DNA from: Blastomyces gilchristii SLH14081
Taxonomy: Eukaryota; Ascomycota; Eurotiomycetes; Onygenales; Ajellomycetaceae
DNA: 64,000 nt
NCBI RefSeq assembly: GCF_000003855.2
Contig: NW_003101650.1
Location: 71,054 to 135,053, forward strand
Direction: 5' to 3'
Shown: positions 36,901 to 48,225 of the stretch, one piece after another
Numbering within the stretch: the stretch's first letter is position 1
How the letters are laid out: each line of letters starts with the position of its first letter
Translations under genes and position numbers: made by a program
The notes under the pieces: generated by a model
Told to the model about the DNA's origin: nothing
Database searches by the model: none
Seen by the model: only the letters and a program-made list of their open reading frames with translations

Positions 36901-39900
36901 GCTATTTTCAAGGTTTCTGTGAGATGAGTAGAGAAGTAAGTTCTTTATATAATCTGAATCACACTATCTGTGAATTCTGATAAATAGTATAAGAATTCAC
37001 TATCTTCTTCATAAGTTCTTGTATCTTCAGTTAGAAGTATTTTCTTATAAGTAACTTATGAGTTCTAGTATCTATAAAATGACCTGCTAGAGAAGAGTCA
37101 TGATGCCTTTTAATAAGTTCTATATATAGAAACTCATTTATAAGTATATAAATTCAGCTCTCTCTTTATAAGAGATTATTTAAGTCTCTTCAATTCTTTA
37201 TTTCTGCAGAGTTGATTTCTGCTGTAAGCAGTTTCTGAATATACTGAGTATATTCATTCTTTAGTTATAGTTCAGACAATCTGAATAGAAGACCTTGTAA
37301 AGACTTATACTCTGTTTTTTCTTATATCAGATTTTCTGCAGCACTTCTCAAAGTCTACAAACTCTTCAGACTATAGATACTCTCTTCAAGAATTCTCACA
37401 GAGATTCTCAGAGTGTTAACTCTCAGTGTTATAGAGAGTAGTTGTACAGGCTTCTTCTCTTTCTTCTCTCTCTTCTCTTACAGAAGATTGAGAGACTCTT
37501 CAGTTAATCTCTTTATAACACTTAGTCTGAGCATCTTATAAAGCTTTTCTATCTTCTCTAGTCTCTCTGTGTCTGTCACTCTGATCTTCTTAACATAGTC
37601 TGATCTGTAAGAGAGTCTGTCTACTGAGTTCTTAGTTTTCTTGATATATTCTATCTTGAATCAGAACTCACTCAGTCTCTGAACTCAGTGAATCTATCAC
37701 TGTGAGAGTTTCTTGATTGAAGTAAACTATTATAAGCTATTATAATCAGTTCTAATAGTAATCACTGTCACAAGGCTCTTAAAGTAGTGATATCAGTGAT
37801 AGAAGAATTTCACTATTATAAGAAGCTTCTGATTATAAATGTTATAATTAATCTCTGTGAGTTACATCTTCTATGAGAAAAAGATCACTGAAACCTAGTT
37901 CTCATTTAACTATAGTTATAAAACTATTTCTGAAATTATAAAGAAGAAGATATCTATCTTCAATCTGATTAAGAGTAAGAAATTAAAATGAAACAGTATC
38001 ACTGTATCTATGAATATCTGTTTTAATCTTGTAAAGACTCTGTAAGCTTCTGAGATAAGAAAGTTCTCACAGTTCTCTCTTCTTAATAATCTTTTCATTC
38101 TCTATTTATGAGATGACTTCTTCTTATTTTCACTCTTCAGCATGTTTGTAAGAGTCAAGAAGATTCTCATAAATGCAAAGATAAATCATCTATAGAAATT
38201 CACAAAGTTCAGAAAGATCTGAATTTTATAAATACTAGTTAACTTTAGTTATAATAGAATAGTTTTAATCTGTGAAGATTTTATCTGAATACTATCTACA
38301 GTAATTATATATTCTAGGAAATTAATCTAACAGATACTGAAGTTATACTTTATAAGCTTAATATACAGTTCTGTCTTATCTAAGACCTTCAACACACTTT
38401 ACATATACTCAGTGTGTTCTTCCTTCTTTGCAGAGTACATCATCACATTATTCAGATATATTATCATGAAGACATTCAGATATATATGAAGTATTTTATT
38501 AATAAAAGACTGAAATACTGTGAGAATATTAGTCAGATTAAAAGACATCACTAGATATTCAAACAATCTCAGTACAGTTCTAAAGACAGTCTTTTATTCA
38601 TTCTCAGATTATATTCACAGCTGTGTATATACATTGATTACATTCAGTTATGTGAATATGACAGCTCTCATGAGACAGTTGATTACATTCTCAATCAGAG
38701 ATAGAGAATAGTGACTCTTTATTATCTTGAAGTTCAGATTGTAATAATCTATACATAATCTGAGATCTTCATTCTTCTTCTTTATGAATATCACAGAGAC
38801 TTTCACAGAGGCCTGTGAAGATCAGATGAAGTCATTCTTCAGATTCTTCTTCACATAGATCTGTAAGATCTCTGTCTCATAATAAAAGAGCTTATAGATT
38901 AATTCTTAGAAGAGTTTCTATTCTTCTATTAAATCTATTATCAGATTCTTCTCACAGTGAGAAGAAAGCTTAGCTGTCTTTGCTGAGCTGAATATCTCTG
39001 CAAGATCTCAGTATTTCTCTGATATCTGAAGCTCAGTTTTCATGACTGTGAGATTCTCAGACACTTACAAAGTTATTATATAGATAAGCTTGTCTTCTCT
39101 AATCAACTCTACAGCATCAACTGATTCTATCTTTATAAGTGAGTCTGCTAACACTGATTGAAAGTATAAACCTGACTCATGAACAGCTATGTGTGAATTA
39201 TGTCTTTAAAGTCATGCAAGTCTTAAGTACATGTCATCTTTAATGTCTGTGATAATCACAGTTTCTGTAAATCTTCTTCAGATTTCAGAGAGATCTTGTA
39301 ATTCAAAGATAATTTTTATAAGTCTCTCAGTTCTCAGGTCTGAGTTCTCATATTCTGCTTGTTATAAGAGTAGGTTCTCAATCTTCATCTTTCAGCTCAT
39401 TCACTCTGTGAGCTTTAGAAACATTACAGTGACCTGAGATTCTGAGTTTATTAATACTTTTCATACTTGCAGAGTAGCAGTACTGTGATGCAGTCTCTCT
39501 CTGTAAGTAAGCATCTTCATCAGAGAAGCAACAGATTCAGATGTCAGCTTCAAGACTCTTAAAAAGGCTGTTACTGACTCTGTCTGCAACTTCTCAAATT
39601 TCTATTTTGATTTATTCAGACAGTTTGTGTGAAGATATTCTGATTTAGAACAGATGAAGCAGAGTCTCTTTTTCTTGATCTCTCTGTTATACACTCTGTT
39701 CACAGGAGCTTATAAAGCTCTCTCTCTCTACTCAGCAGTCAGATATGAATCTCTCTATATCTTGTTATCTTTTTCTGATAAATCTGTTCTCTGTTGTTCT
39801 GACTCTTGCAGAACTGGTCAGTGATCTGCTCTCTGCAGATCTGTGACTCTCACAGTAATCTATAAGTGATAAATGAGAGTTATCAGTTTCTTCAGAGTCA

Positions 39901-39940
39901 AGAACTTAGAGTCTTACTCAATGAGCTTGTTCTGTATATC
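33988..39940 (-). pseudogene. L-old gag C-terminus to pol and 3' region (mutated)
   Basis: Aligns base for base with 40197-46147 of L-young. RNase H (about 37.9-38.1 kb, with FTRLKQIFIDTVILFHFN) and integrase core (36665-36895, with DSVLMIV-like NSVLMIVNYFIKIAHFI) are recognisable in the minus frames but contain stops, and the first catalytic Asp of integrase is lost. The region 34830-35270 corresponds to the GC-rich island of L-young but has been mutated. Confidence 0.85.
39936..39940. repeat. Target-site duplication ATATC of L-young (left copy)
   Basis: ATATC immediately left of the L-young LTR, repeated at 47184-47188. L-young has the single uninterrupted site (CATATCTTTATC) at about 46143-46154, so the insertion point in L-old is inside gag. 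Confidence 0.93.
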
Positions 39941-40196
39941 TGTAAGAATAAGTGCTCGCGGCGATTATTCAGGTGTTTGCAGCTTGGCGTGATATGTACT
40001 GTTAACTACTAGAAGTGTTCACAGTAGGAAGATAAATGTAGAGGTCAAGTGTATAATAGCATTCAAGCTGAGTTGTGAATAGTATTCACAAACTTCAGTC
40101 TATATAGTTGTGTGTAGCCAAGGGCCACTAGCCCTATTGATTACATGAGAGATAGAAATAGAGATAAAGAATTCATGAGAAGTGGGATTTCTTACA
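39941..40196 (-). repeat. 3' LTR of L-young
   Basis: 256 bp, TGTAAG...CTTACA. The left (outer) part is GC-retaining (GCTCGCGGCG), the right (inner) part mutated, the mirror image of the 5' LTR. Confidence 0.94.
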
Positions 40197-41029
40197 TATC
40201 CCCTTCTCTCTAAGGCTTTGTCCGTGAAGCCTTTCACTGAGTGACTTCATAGTCAGCTCAGCACTGCAGTGATACTCACTAAAAACCCTTCACATCTGTA
40301 AAAAACCTCAGTGAGGAAAAATCCCTTGTTATCATGAAAGAAAAAGAGTCTGTCACTCAGTTCCTTGTTCTGTGAGATTCTTTGTGATCTACAGATTCTT
40401 CTCTGACTATCATACAGATTCATCTCACATCTTTCATACAGGAGAGTTTCAGTTGACTCTCAATCATTTTCACAAGATTCTTATGTGATCATCACACAGA
40501 TTCATCTCACAGGTGAATCACTCTCTGTGAGATCATTCTCATCAAAGAGAAACATTTGTGAGTTAATCTTTCATTCATTCTCACAAATCATTGCTCTTTG
40601 ACACTGTAGAATTGTGAGGAATTTTTCATTCTTTCATCAACTCTGTAGAATTGTAGAATCAAGATGTCTGCAGTCTGCAATCATTCTTTATAGTCATATA
40701 GAAAGATTCAGGTCTGTGATTCATAATCACTCTTGTTTACTAGAGTGATCTGACTGTTCTGTGAAATCACTCACAGTGTAAGCAAATCTCTCTAGAGTAG
40801 TATAAATATCTCAGATCTGTCTGCAGAATCTCATCTTCTTTTCTCTTTTTCTGTAACAGCTCTCATTCTTATAAACTGTGAGTATTCTCATCCATCTGTG
40901 AAGTGTTTTCACTCAGATGATAGAGAGAGAGTGTTTCTGACAATGTTCATATATTGATTCAAGAACTTCTCAAGAATAAAAATTTTTTCAATTCCAATAT
41001 CTTTGCAAACAATGTCTGGCTGCTGCTGA

Positions 41030-41490
41030 GCTTCTCATGAGCATCCCCATGACTCCTCTGATTGCTTTTTACCAGCTGGTGGAGCAGGGGTGCTGCCGCC
41101 CACAACTGTGCCTCCATTCTTCCCAGCCCCACCACCGCACCTGATCTTCAGGCCAGCGGCCCACCCCATCCCTCTCCCAGGCCAGCCCCTGGCTCCAAGC
41201 AGCGCAGTCCCTCCCTTTGCTGTAAGTCTTCTCACAAGTAATTTCTTACAGACTCTAGCTGACAGTTCTTGCAAAGCTTTCAGTGTTGCCAGTGTCTCCT
41301 GCGGCTCTGCAGGCCTATGATCACCCCTCCCCTGCCCGCACAATCTCTGACCAGGCATATGCAAATATGCCTAGGTTTCCTACCAATGGTCCTCGCGCCG
41401 CGGCGCATTTCCACAATCTCATTGTCAATGAGAGATGAGTCCCCAGATACCTGCAAAATCTGGGTAGTCAAGGCAATGCAAATGTCATGA
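41030..41490 (-). pseudogene. GC-rich 3' region of L-young with an open frame of unknown function
   Basis: A block of about 450 bp between integrase and 3' LTR with far higher GC than the rest of the element. On the minus strand 41035-41364 stays open for 109 codons, giving an Ala/Gly/Arg/Lys-rich, low-complexity product with a basic centre (ARVCKKLLVRRLTAK); an overlapping frame (41280-41471) precedes it. No domain is recognised. The homologous block of L-old (34830-35270) shows it belongs to the element rather than being a new capture. It may be the C-terminal tail of pol or a separate third ORF. Confidence 0.45.
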
Positions 41491-42479
41491 ATTCATAACA
41501 GGAGTTGACCTGAGCAGATGAGCTCTCTCTTCATATTCTCATTGTTTTCAGGCTGAATACTTCAGCACAACTGAGAGAGTGAACACAGCTTCATAAGAAG
41601 TATCTGGTCACATGCACAGATAATCAGTCTTCAAGATTCTGCTACAACTGTATGTGCCCTGGTGTTCAGCTTCTCTGAAGTCTGTGCATTTCTGACAGTC
41701 TTCACATCAAATGCAACAATTGTCTGTATCACAGGCATGATGCTTTCTGCTTCTTTGAAGAGAGAAATTGGTAGTTGTAAGAAAGTTGAGTGTCATGAAT
41801 ATTGATGATATGAGTGTGAGTTTTCTTTGTTTTTTCTTTATTAATCTCTAAATTGCATTCACAGCCCTGTTTATTTTCTTGTTTTTTAGCTTTAATGAGA
41901 ATATGTTTTCTTCTTTTCTTGTGTACACTGCAGACTGTTCATCCCAGTAGAAACTCATCATCTTGTAGACTAGAATTCACAAATGACAGTGTTAATGTCT
42001 TTGTCATAACCAGGTTCTTAGTGAAGACTGTGTCATTCTGGCTTATCAGAATTCACAGCATGAAAGTCATGTCTCAGCTTCTGCAGATGTCTTATCTGTC
42101 TGAATGATTCTCAAGTGAACTCATTCATCTTATCAGAATACTCTTGTCACTGAATCTTGAACCAGAGCTTGCAATCTCACTTCTCTGAGTCAATAATTTC
42201 TTTAATCTGATATTCTCTTTCACTCTCTAGTACTTCACAGACAGAGTGATGAGTCACAGAGTTCTCTCCTGAGAATTCCTTATATTTATGAAGTAAAGAG
42301 ACATGAAAAACATTGTACATCTACAACTCAGATGACAGTTTCAATCTGTAGAACTGTGAGCTAACTTTCTTCATAATCTTACAAGACTCTGTCTGTAAGA
42401 GATTCAGCTTCTTACTAGGTCTCTGTATGATAATGTTTTCTAGACTCAGTCAGACTCTATCATCTTTCTTGAAACTCTT

Positions 42480-43400
42480 CATAATGTGCTTGAAGTCATA
42501 GTATCTCTTCTGATACTCTTAGATCTTTCTCAAGAATTCACAGGCTTTCTCTCTGATCTTCTGAATTCTCTCAGCCTGTTCACAGGCATCACCACACTCT
42601 ATAGTGTACTCTCACGGGTTCATCAAGATCATTCACAGATGAGTCTCAGTGAGCATCTCAAAGAGGGTTTTATCTGTGCTGACATGCTTTGAGTTGTTGT
42701 ATACAAACTTCATGAGTGATAATCAATGCACTCAGTCATTCTGATTATAATTGACAAAGCACTGCAGATACTGTTTCAATATACTTATCAGATGTTCTGT
42801 CTGATCATCTGTCTGTTGATGAAAAGCTGTGCTTAGATCTTGTGAGATCTTCAGTATAGTCATCAGATCAGATCAGAACTCTTCTATAAAGATTGATTCT
42901 CTATCTGAGACAATGTTCACAGACAATTCATGCAACTGGATCACATTGCAGACAAAGATGTGAGTCAAATCCTTTGACTTCAAGTTCTTGTGAGTGAATA
43001 TAAAGTGTGTCATCTTGATGAAGCAATTCACTATCATCAGCACACTGTCAAAGCAGGTATCATATATGTCCTTGCTTTCAGAGAGGCTCACAAGGGCATT
43101 TATTCCTAGCTGTTCTCAAGGTTTCCATGGGATGAGTAGAGAAGTAAGTTCTTCATATGGTCTGAACTATACTACCCATGAATCCTGACAAACAGTACAA
43201 GAATTCACTATCTTCTTCACAAGTTCTTACATCTTCAGTCAGAAGTATTTCCTTGTAAGCAGCTCATGAGTTCTAGTGTCTGCAAAATAACTCACTAGAG
43301 AAGAGTCATGATGCCTTTTGATGAGTTCTACATATAGAAACTCATTCACAGGCACATAAATCCAGCCCTCTCTTCACAAGAGGTTATTTAAGTCTCTTCA
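42480..43400 (-). pseudogene. L-young integrase (mutated)
   Basis: The minus frame 42873-43091 carries the integrase core: YDTCFDSVLMIVNCFIKMTH, where the catalytic Asp expected after VLMIV reads Asn, then HIFVCNVIQLHELSVNIVSD, matching the region up to the second catalytic Asp, which is kept. The HHCC zinc module would lie near 43.2-43.4 kb. Stops flank this frame on both sides. Confidence 0.8.
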
Positions 43401-43799
43401 ATTCTTTATTTCTGCAGGATTGATCCCTGCTGCAAGCAGTTTTCAAATATACTGAGCATATTCATTCTTCAGTTGCAGTTCAGATAATCTGAATAGAAGA
43501 TCTTGTGAAGACTTATACTCTGTTTCTTCTTGCACCAGATCTTTCACAGCACTTCTCAAAGCCTGCAAACTCTTCAGATTATAGATACTCTCTTCAAGGA
43601 TTCTCACAGAGATCCTCAGAGTGTTGACTCTTAGTGTTATAGAGAGTAGTTGTGCAGGCTTCTTCTCTCTCTCTCTTCTCTTCTCTCACAGGGGATTGAG
43701 AGACTCTTCAGTCAATCTCTTCACAACACTCAGTTCAAGCATCTTATAAAGCTTTTCTGCCTTCTCTAGTCTCTCTGTATCTGTCACCCTGGCCTTCTT

Positions 43800-44310
43800 A
43801 ACATAGTCTGGCCTGTGAGAGGATTCATTCACTGAGTTCTTAGTTCTCTTGATATGTTCTATCTTGAATCAGAACTCACTCAGTCTCTGAGCTCAGTAAA
43901 TCTGTCACTGCAAGAGTTCCTTGATTGAAGCAAACTGTCACAAGCTGTCATGATCAGTTCTAACAGTAATCACTGTCACAAGGTCCTTGAAGTAGTGACA
44001 TCAGTAATGAAAGAATTCCACTATTATAAGAAGCTTCTGATCATGAATGTCATAGTTGATCTTCACAGGTTGCATCTTTCATGAGAAAAAGGTCACTGAA
44101 ACCCAGTTCTCATTTGACTGTAGTTGCAAGACTATTTCTGAAATCACAAAGAAGAAGACATCTGTCTTCAATCTGATTAAGAGTAAGAAATCAAAGTGAA
44201 ACAGCATCACTGTGTCTGTGAATACCTGTTTCAACCTTGTAAAGGCTCTGTGAGCTTCTGAGATAAGAAAGTCCTCACAGTTCTCTCTTCTCAACAATCT
44301 TTTCATTCTT
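43800..44310 (-). pseudogene. L-young RNase H (mutated)
   Basis: Minus frame 44306-44079 begins the domain (FTRLKQVFTDTVMLFHFDF, then RLKTDVFFFVISEIVLQ). The continuation reads NYDIHDQKLLIIVELF and VRTDHDSLQF, all hallmark RNase H segments of Ty3 elements, followed by the tether region ending near RPDYVKKARVTD. Stops at former Trp and Gln codons interrupt it. Confidence 0.85.
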
Positions 44311-44459
44311 CATTTGCAGGATGACTTCTTCTTATTTTCATTCTTCAGTATGTCTGTAAGAGTCAAGAAGATTCTTGCAAACACAAAGATAAATTATCTA
44401 TAGAAATTCACAAAGCTCAGAAAGATCTGAATCTCATGAATACTAGTTGACTTCAGCTA

Positions 44460-45270
44460 TAATAGAATAGTCTCAATTCATGAAGATTTCATCTGAATAT
44501 CATTCATGATGATTACATATTCTAGGAAATTAATCCAGCAAGCACTGAAGTTGCACTTCACAAGCTTAACATACAGTCCTGCCTCATCTAAGATCTTCAA
44601 CATGCTTCACACATACTCAGTGTGTTCTTCCTTCTTCATGGAGTACATCACCACATCATTCAGATATATTATCACAAAGACATTCAGATATGCATGAAGT
44701 GTTTTGTTGATGAAAGACTGAAATATCACAGGGACATTAGTCAGACCAAAAGACATCACTAGATATTCAAACAATCTCAGTGCAGTTTTAAAGGCAGTCT
44801 TTCATTCATTCTCAGATCATATTCACAGTCATGCATATGTATTGATCACATTCAGTTGTGTGAATATGACAGCTTCTGCAAGACAGTTGATCACATTCTC
44901 AATCAGAGACAGAAGATAGCAGCTCTTTGTTATCTTGAAGTTCAGGTTGTGATAGTCTACATACAATCTGAGATCTTTATTCTTCTTCTTCATAAACATC
45001 ACAGAGGCTTCTGTGAAGATCTGTGAAGATCAGATGAAGTCATTCTTCAGATTCTTCTTCACATAGGTTCACAAGACCTCTGTCTCATGATGAGAGAGCT
45101 TATAGATTGATTCTCAGAAGGGTTTCTGCTCTTCTATCAAATCTATTATCAGATTCTCCTCACAGTGAGAAGAAAGCTCAGCTGCCTTAGCTGGGCTGAA
45201 CATCTCTGCAAGATCTCAGTATTTCTCTGATATCTGAAGCTCAGTTTCCATGACTGCAAGGTCCTCAGAC
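44460..45270 (-). pseudogene. L-young reverse transcriptase (mutated)
   Basis: Starts after LQISEKYRDLAEMFSPAKA (the usual lead-in). The minus frame has the LRLYVDYHNLN segment at about 44.94-44.96 kb, and the catalytic box is YLNDVVMYS (YLND at 44655-44666), where the first catalytic Asp has become Asn. Several former Trp codons read TGA. Confidence 0.85.
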
Positions 45271-45647
45271 ACTCACAAAGTCATTATATAGATGGGCTTG
45301 TCTCCTCTAATCAACTCTGCAGCATCAACTGCTTCTACCTCTGTGAGTGAGTCTGTCAACACTGATCAGAAGTATAAACCTGACTCATAGACAGCTATGT
45401 GTGGATTGTGTCTTTAAAGTCATGCAAGTCTCAAATACATGTCATCTGTGATATCTGCAACAATCACAGTTTTCACAAATCTTCTTCAGGTTTCAGAGAG
45501 ATCTTGCAATTCAAAGATAACTCTCATGAGTCTCTCAGCTCTCAGATCTGAGTTCTCATACTCTGCTTATTATAAGAGCAGGTTCTCAGTCTTCATCTTT
45601 CAGCTCATTCACTCTGTGAGCTTTAGAGACATCACAGTGACCTGGGA

Positions 45648-45656
45648 TCCTGAGTT
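45648..45656 (-). pseudogene. L-young protease active site, Asp to Asn
   Basis: The minus frame reads KALMNSGSQVTVMS; retropepsins have (I/L/V)xDSG(S/A) here, so the catalytic Asp is replaced by Asn (GAC to AAC). Confidence 0.75.
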
Positions 45657-45827
45657 CATCAATGCTTTTCATGCTTGTGAGACAGCAGCACTGCGGCGCG
45701 GTCTCTTCTCATGAGCAAGCATTTTCATTGAAGAAGCAACAGATTCAGATGTCAGCTTCAAGGCCCTTAAGAAGGCTGTTACTGACTCTGTCTGTGACTT
45801 CTCAAATTCCTATTTTGATTTGTTCAG

Positions 45828-45869
45828 ACAGTTTGCACAGAGATGTTCTGATTTAGAACAGATGAAGCA
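45828..45869 (-). pseudogene. L-young gag zinc knuckle (CCHC)
   Basis: The minus frame gives CFICSKSEHLCANC, a perfect C-x2-C-x4-H-x4-C nucleocapsid knuckle, preceded by a basic stretch and followed by a stop after LNKSK. Confidence 0.88.
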
Positions 45870-46535
45870 GAGTCTCTTTTTCTTGATCTCTCTGTTATGC
45901 ACTCTGTTCATAGAAGCTTATGAAGCTCTCTCTCTCTGCTCAGCAGTCAGACACAAATCTCTCTGTGTCTTGTCATCTTTTCCTGACAAACCTGTCCTCT
46001 GTTGTTCTGGCTCTCACAGGGCCAGTTGATAATCCACTCTCTGCAGGTCTGTGGCTCTCACAGTGATCTGCAAGTGATGAATGAGAGTCATCAGTTCCTT
46101 CAGAGTCAAGAGCTTAGAGCCTTGCTCAATGAGCTTGTTCTGCATATCTTTATCCAGTCTCTTCATGAACATCATCATCCAGGTCTTGTTTCAGGGCCCT
46201 GTTTTCACAGGTCTCAATTCACACCACAATTTCATGAAGTGCTGTGAGTAGTCTTCATCAGATTTCTCACCTCTTTTTCTAATATTGATGATCACAGCTC
46301 AGATGTTCTCTGTCTGGCTTGCAGAGTCTCTTAACTTGTTCTCTAGATAGGTCTTGAGAACAGATCATCAGAATCTCTCATGATCATTCCCTAGATGATT
46401 CAGTCAGTTCTTGGCTTCAGTGTAATAGAGGCCTGTTATCATGTAAATGACAGCTTCTTCATCTTCCATGTCACACAGCCGGGCTTGTGAGTCAATTTCA
46501 AATACAAACTCACAAAAGTTTTTATAGATTGTGAT

Positions 46536-46895
46536 TCAATAGATGATCTTAAGTGATTGCAGCTTGAGAAAGTTTCTTTTCAGTTCACAGGTGTCTCTGA
46601 AGATCATGTCTAGAGACTCAGTTTGAGAGTGTTTGCAGGCAGTAAGCATTTCTTGTAGAAAAATAGCTTGATTCTGTGAGAGGTGCTCAAGAATGTTCTT
46701 CACTGAGATTGGTTCATTTGTGGGTTCAGAGAGTTCCTCTGTCACAGATGCAGAGAATGATGTCCCGCAAGTGGTTGGTAAGTCCTCTGGGACTTCTTCC
46801 ATGGGGGTTATCCATGGTTCGGGTGGCTGCTTCTGAGTGTCTGCAGTAGGGTTCGCAGGGGTTGAAGCATGTGAGTTTCTAGTTCTTTCAGTCAT
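46536..46895 (-). pseudogene. L-young gag N-terminal part
   Basis: Open for 119 codons from an ATG 32 bp inside the 5' LTR boundary. The first 60 residues are Pro/Thr/Glu-rich (NSHASTPANPTADTQ, EPWITPMEEVPEDL), then a helical segment begins (SVKNILEHLSQNQAIFLQEML). Position and composition fit a Ty3 gag start. A stop at 46536 breaks it before the capsid region, which continues in mutated form to about 45.9 kb. This is the least mutated coding part of the element. Confidence 0.8.
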
Positions 46896-46927
46896 AACAG
46901 GCAGTTGCTGACTGACTGAGCTTGAAA

Positions 46928-47183
46928 TGTAAGAATAAGTGCTTGCAGTGATTATTCAGGTGTTTGCAGCTTGATGTGATATGTACTGTTAACTACTAGA
47001 AGTGTTCACAGTAGAAAGATAAATGTAGAGGTCAAGTGTATAATAGCATTCAAGCTGAGTTGTAAATAGTATTCGCGAACTCCAGTCTATATAGTTGTGT
47101 GTAGCCAAGGGCCGCTAGCCCTATTGGTTACATGAGAGATAGGAATAGGGGTAAAGAATCCGTGAGGAGCGGGATTTCTTACA
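46928..47183 (-). repeat. 5' LTR of L-young
   Basis: 256 bp. The outer (right) part keeps GGGCCGCTAGCCC and GAGCGGG, the inner (left) part is mutated. Followed by the TSD ATATC at 47184-47188. Confidence 0.94.
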
Positions 47184-47188
47184 ATATC

Positions 47189-47967
47189 TTTATTCAGCTT
47201 TTTCATGAATATCATCATTCAGATCTTATTTCAGAGCTCTGTTTTCACAGACTTTAATTCATATCATAATTTCATAAAGTACTGTGAGTAGTCTTTATCA
47301 GATTTCTTATCTCTTTTTCTAATATTAATGATTGCAGCTCAGATATTCTCTGTTCAGCTTGTGAAGTCTTTCAACTTGTTCTCTAGATAGGTCTTGAGAA
47401 CAGATCAGTGAGATCTCTCATAATTATTCTCTAGATGATTCAGCCAGTTCTTGACTTCAGTGTAATAGAGGTCTGTTATTGTATAGATGACAGTGTCTTC
47501 ATCTTTCATGTTACACAGTCAGACTTGTGAGTCAATTTTAAATATAAACTTGTAAAAGCTTTTATAGATTGTGATTTGATAAGTGGCCTTAAGTGATCAC
47601 AGCTTAAGAAAGTTTCTTTTCAGTTTATAAGTATCTCTGAAGATCATGTCTAGAGACTCAGTTTGAGAGTGTTTACAGACAGTAAGCATTTCTTGTAGAA
47701 AAATAGCTTAATTCTGTAGAAGATGCTCAAGAATGTTCTTCACTGAGATTGATTTGTTTGTGAGTTCAGAGGGTTTCTCTGTCACAGATACAGAGAATGA
47801 TGTCTTATGAGTGATTGATAAGTCCTCTGAGACTTCTTTTATAGAAATTATTCATAGTTCAGATGACTACTTCTGAGTGTCTGCAGTAGAGTTCACAGGA
47901 ATTGAAGCATGTGAGTTTCTAGTTCTTTCAGTCATAACAGATGATTGCTGACTGACTGAGCTTGAAA
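47189..47967 (-). pseudogene. L-old gag N-terminal part
   Basis: Aligns with 46149-46927 of L-young; same leader (CTTGAAATG boundary) and gag start, but with more G-to-A and C-to-T changes and additional stops. Confidence 0.88.
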
Positions 47968-48225
47968 TGTAAGAATAAGTACTCACAGGCAATTATTCAG
48001 GTGTTTACAGCTTGATGTAATATGTACTGTTAACTACTAGAAGTATTTACAGTAGAAAGATAAAATGTAGAAGTTAAATCTATAATAGCATTTAAGCTGA
48101 GTTGTAAATAGTATTTGTGAACTCCAGTCTATATAGTTGTGTGTAGCCAAGGGCCGCTAGCTCTATTGATTACATGAGAGATAGAAATAGGGGTAAAGAA
48201 TCCGCGAGAAGCGGGATTTCTTACA
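47968..48225 (-). repeat. 5' LTR of L-old
   Basis: 258 bp. The outer (right) edge retains GGGCCGCTAG and CCGCGAGAAGCGGG, the inner edge is mutated. The TSD AAACA follows at 48226-48230. Confidence 0.93.

Larger units (their letters stand above)
39941..47183 (-). mobile_element. Ty3/gypsy element 'L-young', complete 7.24-kb copy
   Basis: LTRs at 39941-40196 and 46928-47183 (256 bp each) with TSD ATATC. A polypurine tract (AGAGAGAAGGGGATA, minus strand) abuts the 3' LTR at 40197. Gene order on the minus strand: gag with CCHC knuckle, protease, reverse transcriptase, RNase H, integrase, then a GC-rich extra region, then the 3' LTR. The PR-RT-RH-IN order defines Ty3/gypsy (Metaviridae). It is the least mutated element of the window but still broken by stops in every domain. 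I could not match the sequence next to the 5' LTR (TTTCAAGCTCAGTC) to a tRNA primer site. Confidence 0.94.
33730..48225 (-). mobile_element. Ty3/gypsy element 'L-old', interrupted by a younger copy of its own family
   Basis: LTRs at 33730-33987 and 47968-48225 (both 258 bp, TGTAAGAATAAG...TTTCTTACA, left one mutated to TTATA) are bounded by the duplication AAACA (33725-33729 and 48226-48230). The own body is 33730-39940 plus 47189-48225, about 7.25 kb, the same size as L-young. Coding is on the minus strand (5' LTR at right). Compared with L-young it has more stops and fewer C/G, so it has been exposed to mutation longer or more often. It interrupts the second E element just after its RT catalytic box. 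Confidence 0.93.
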
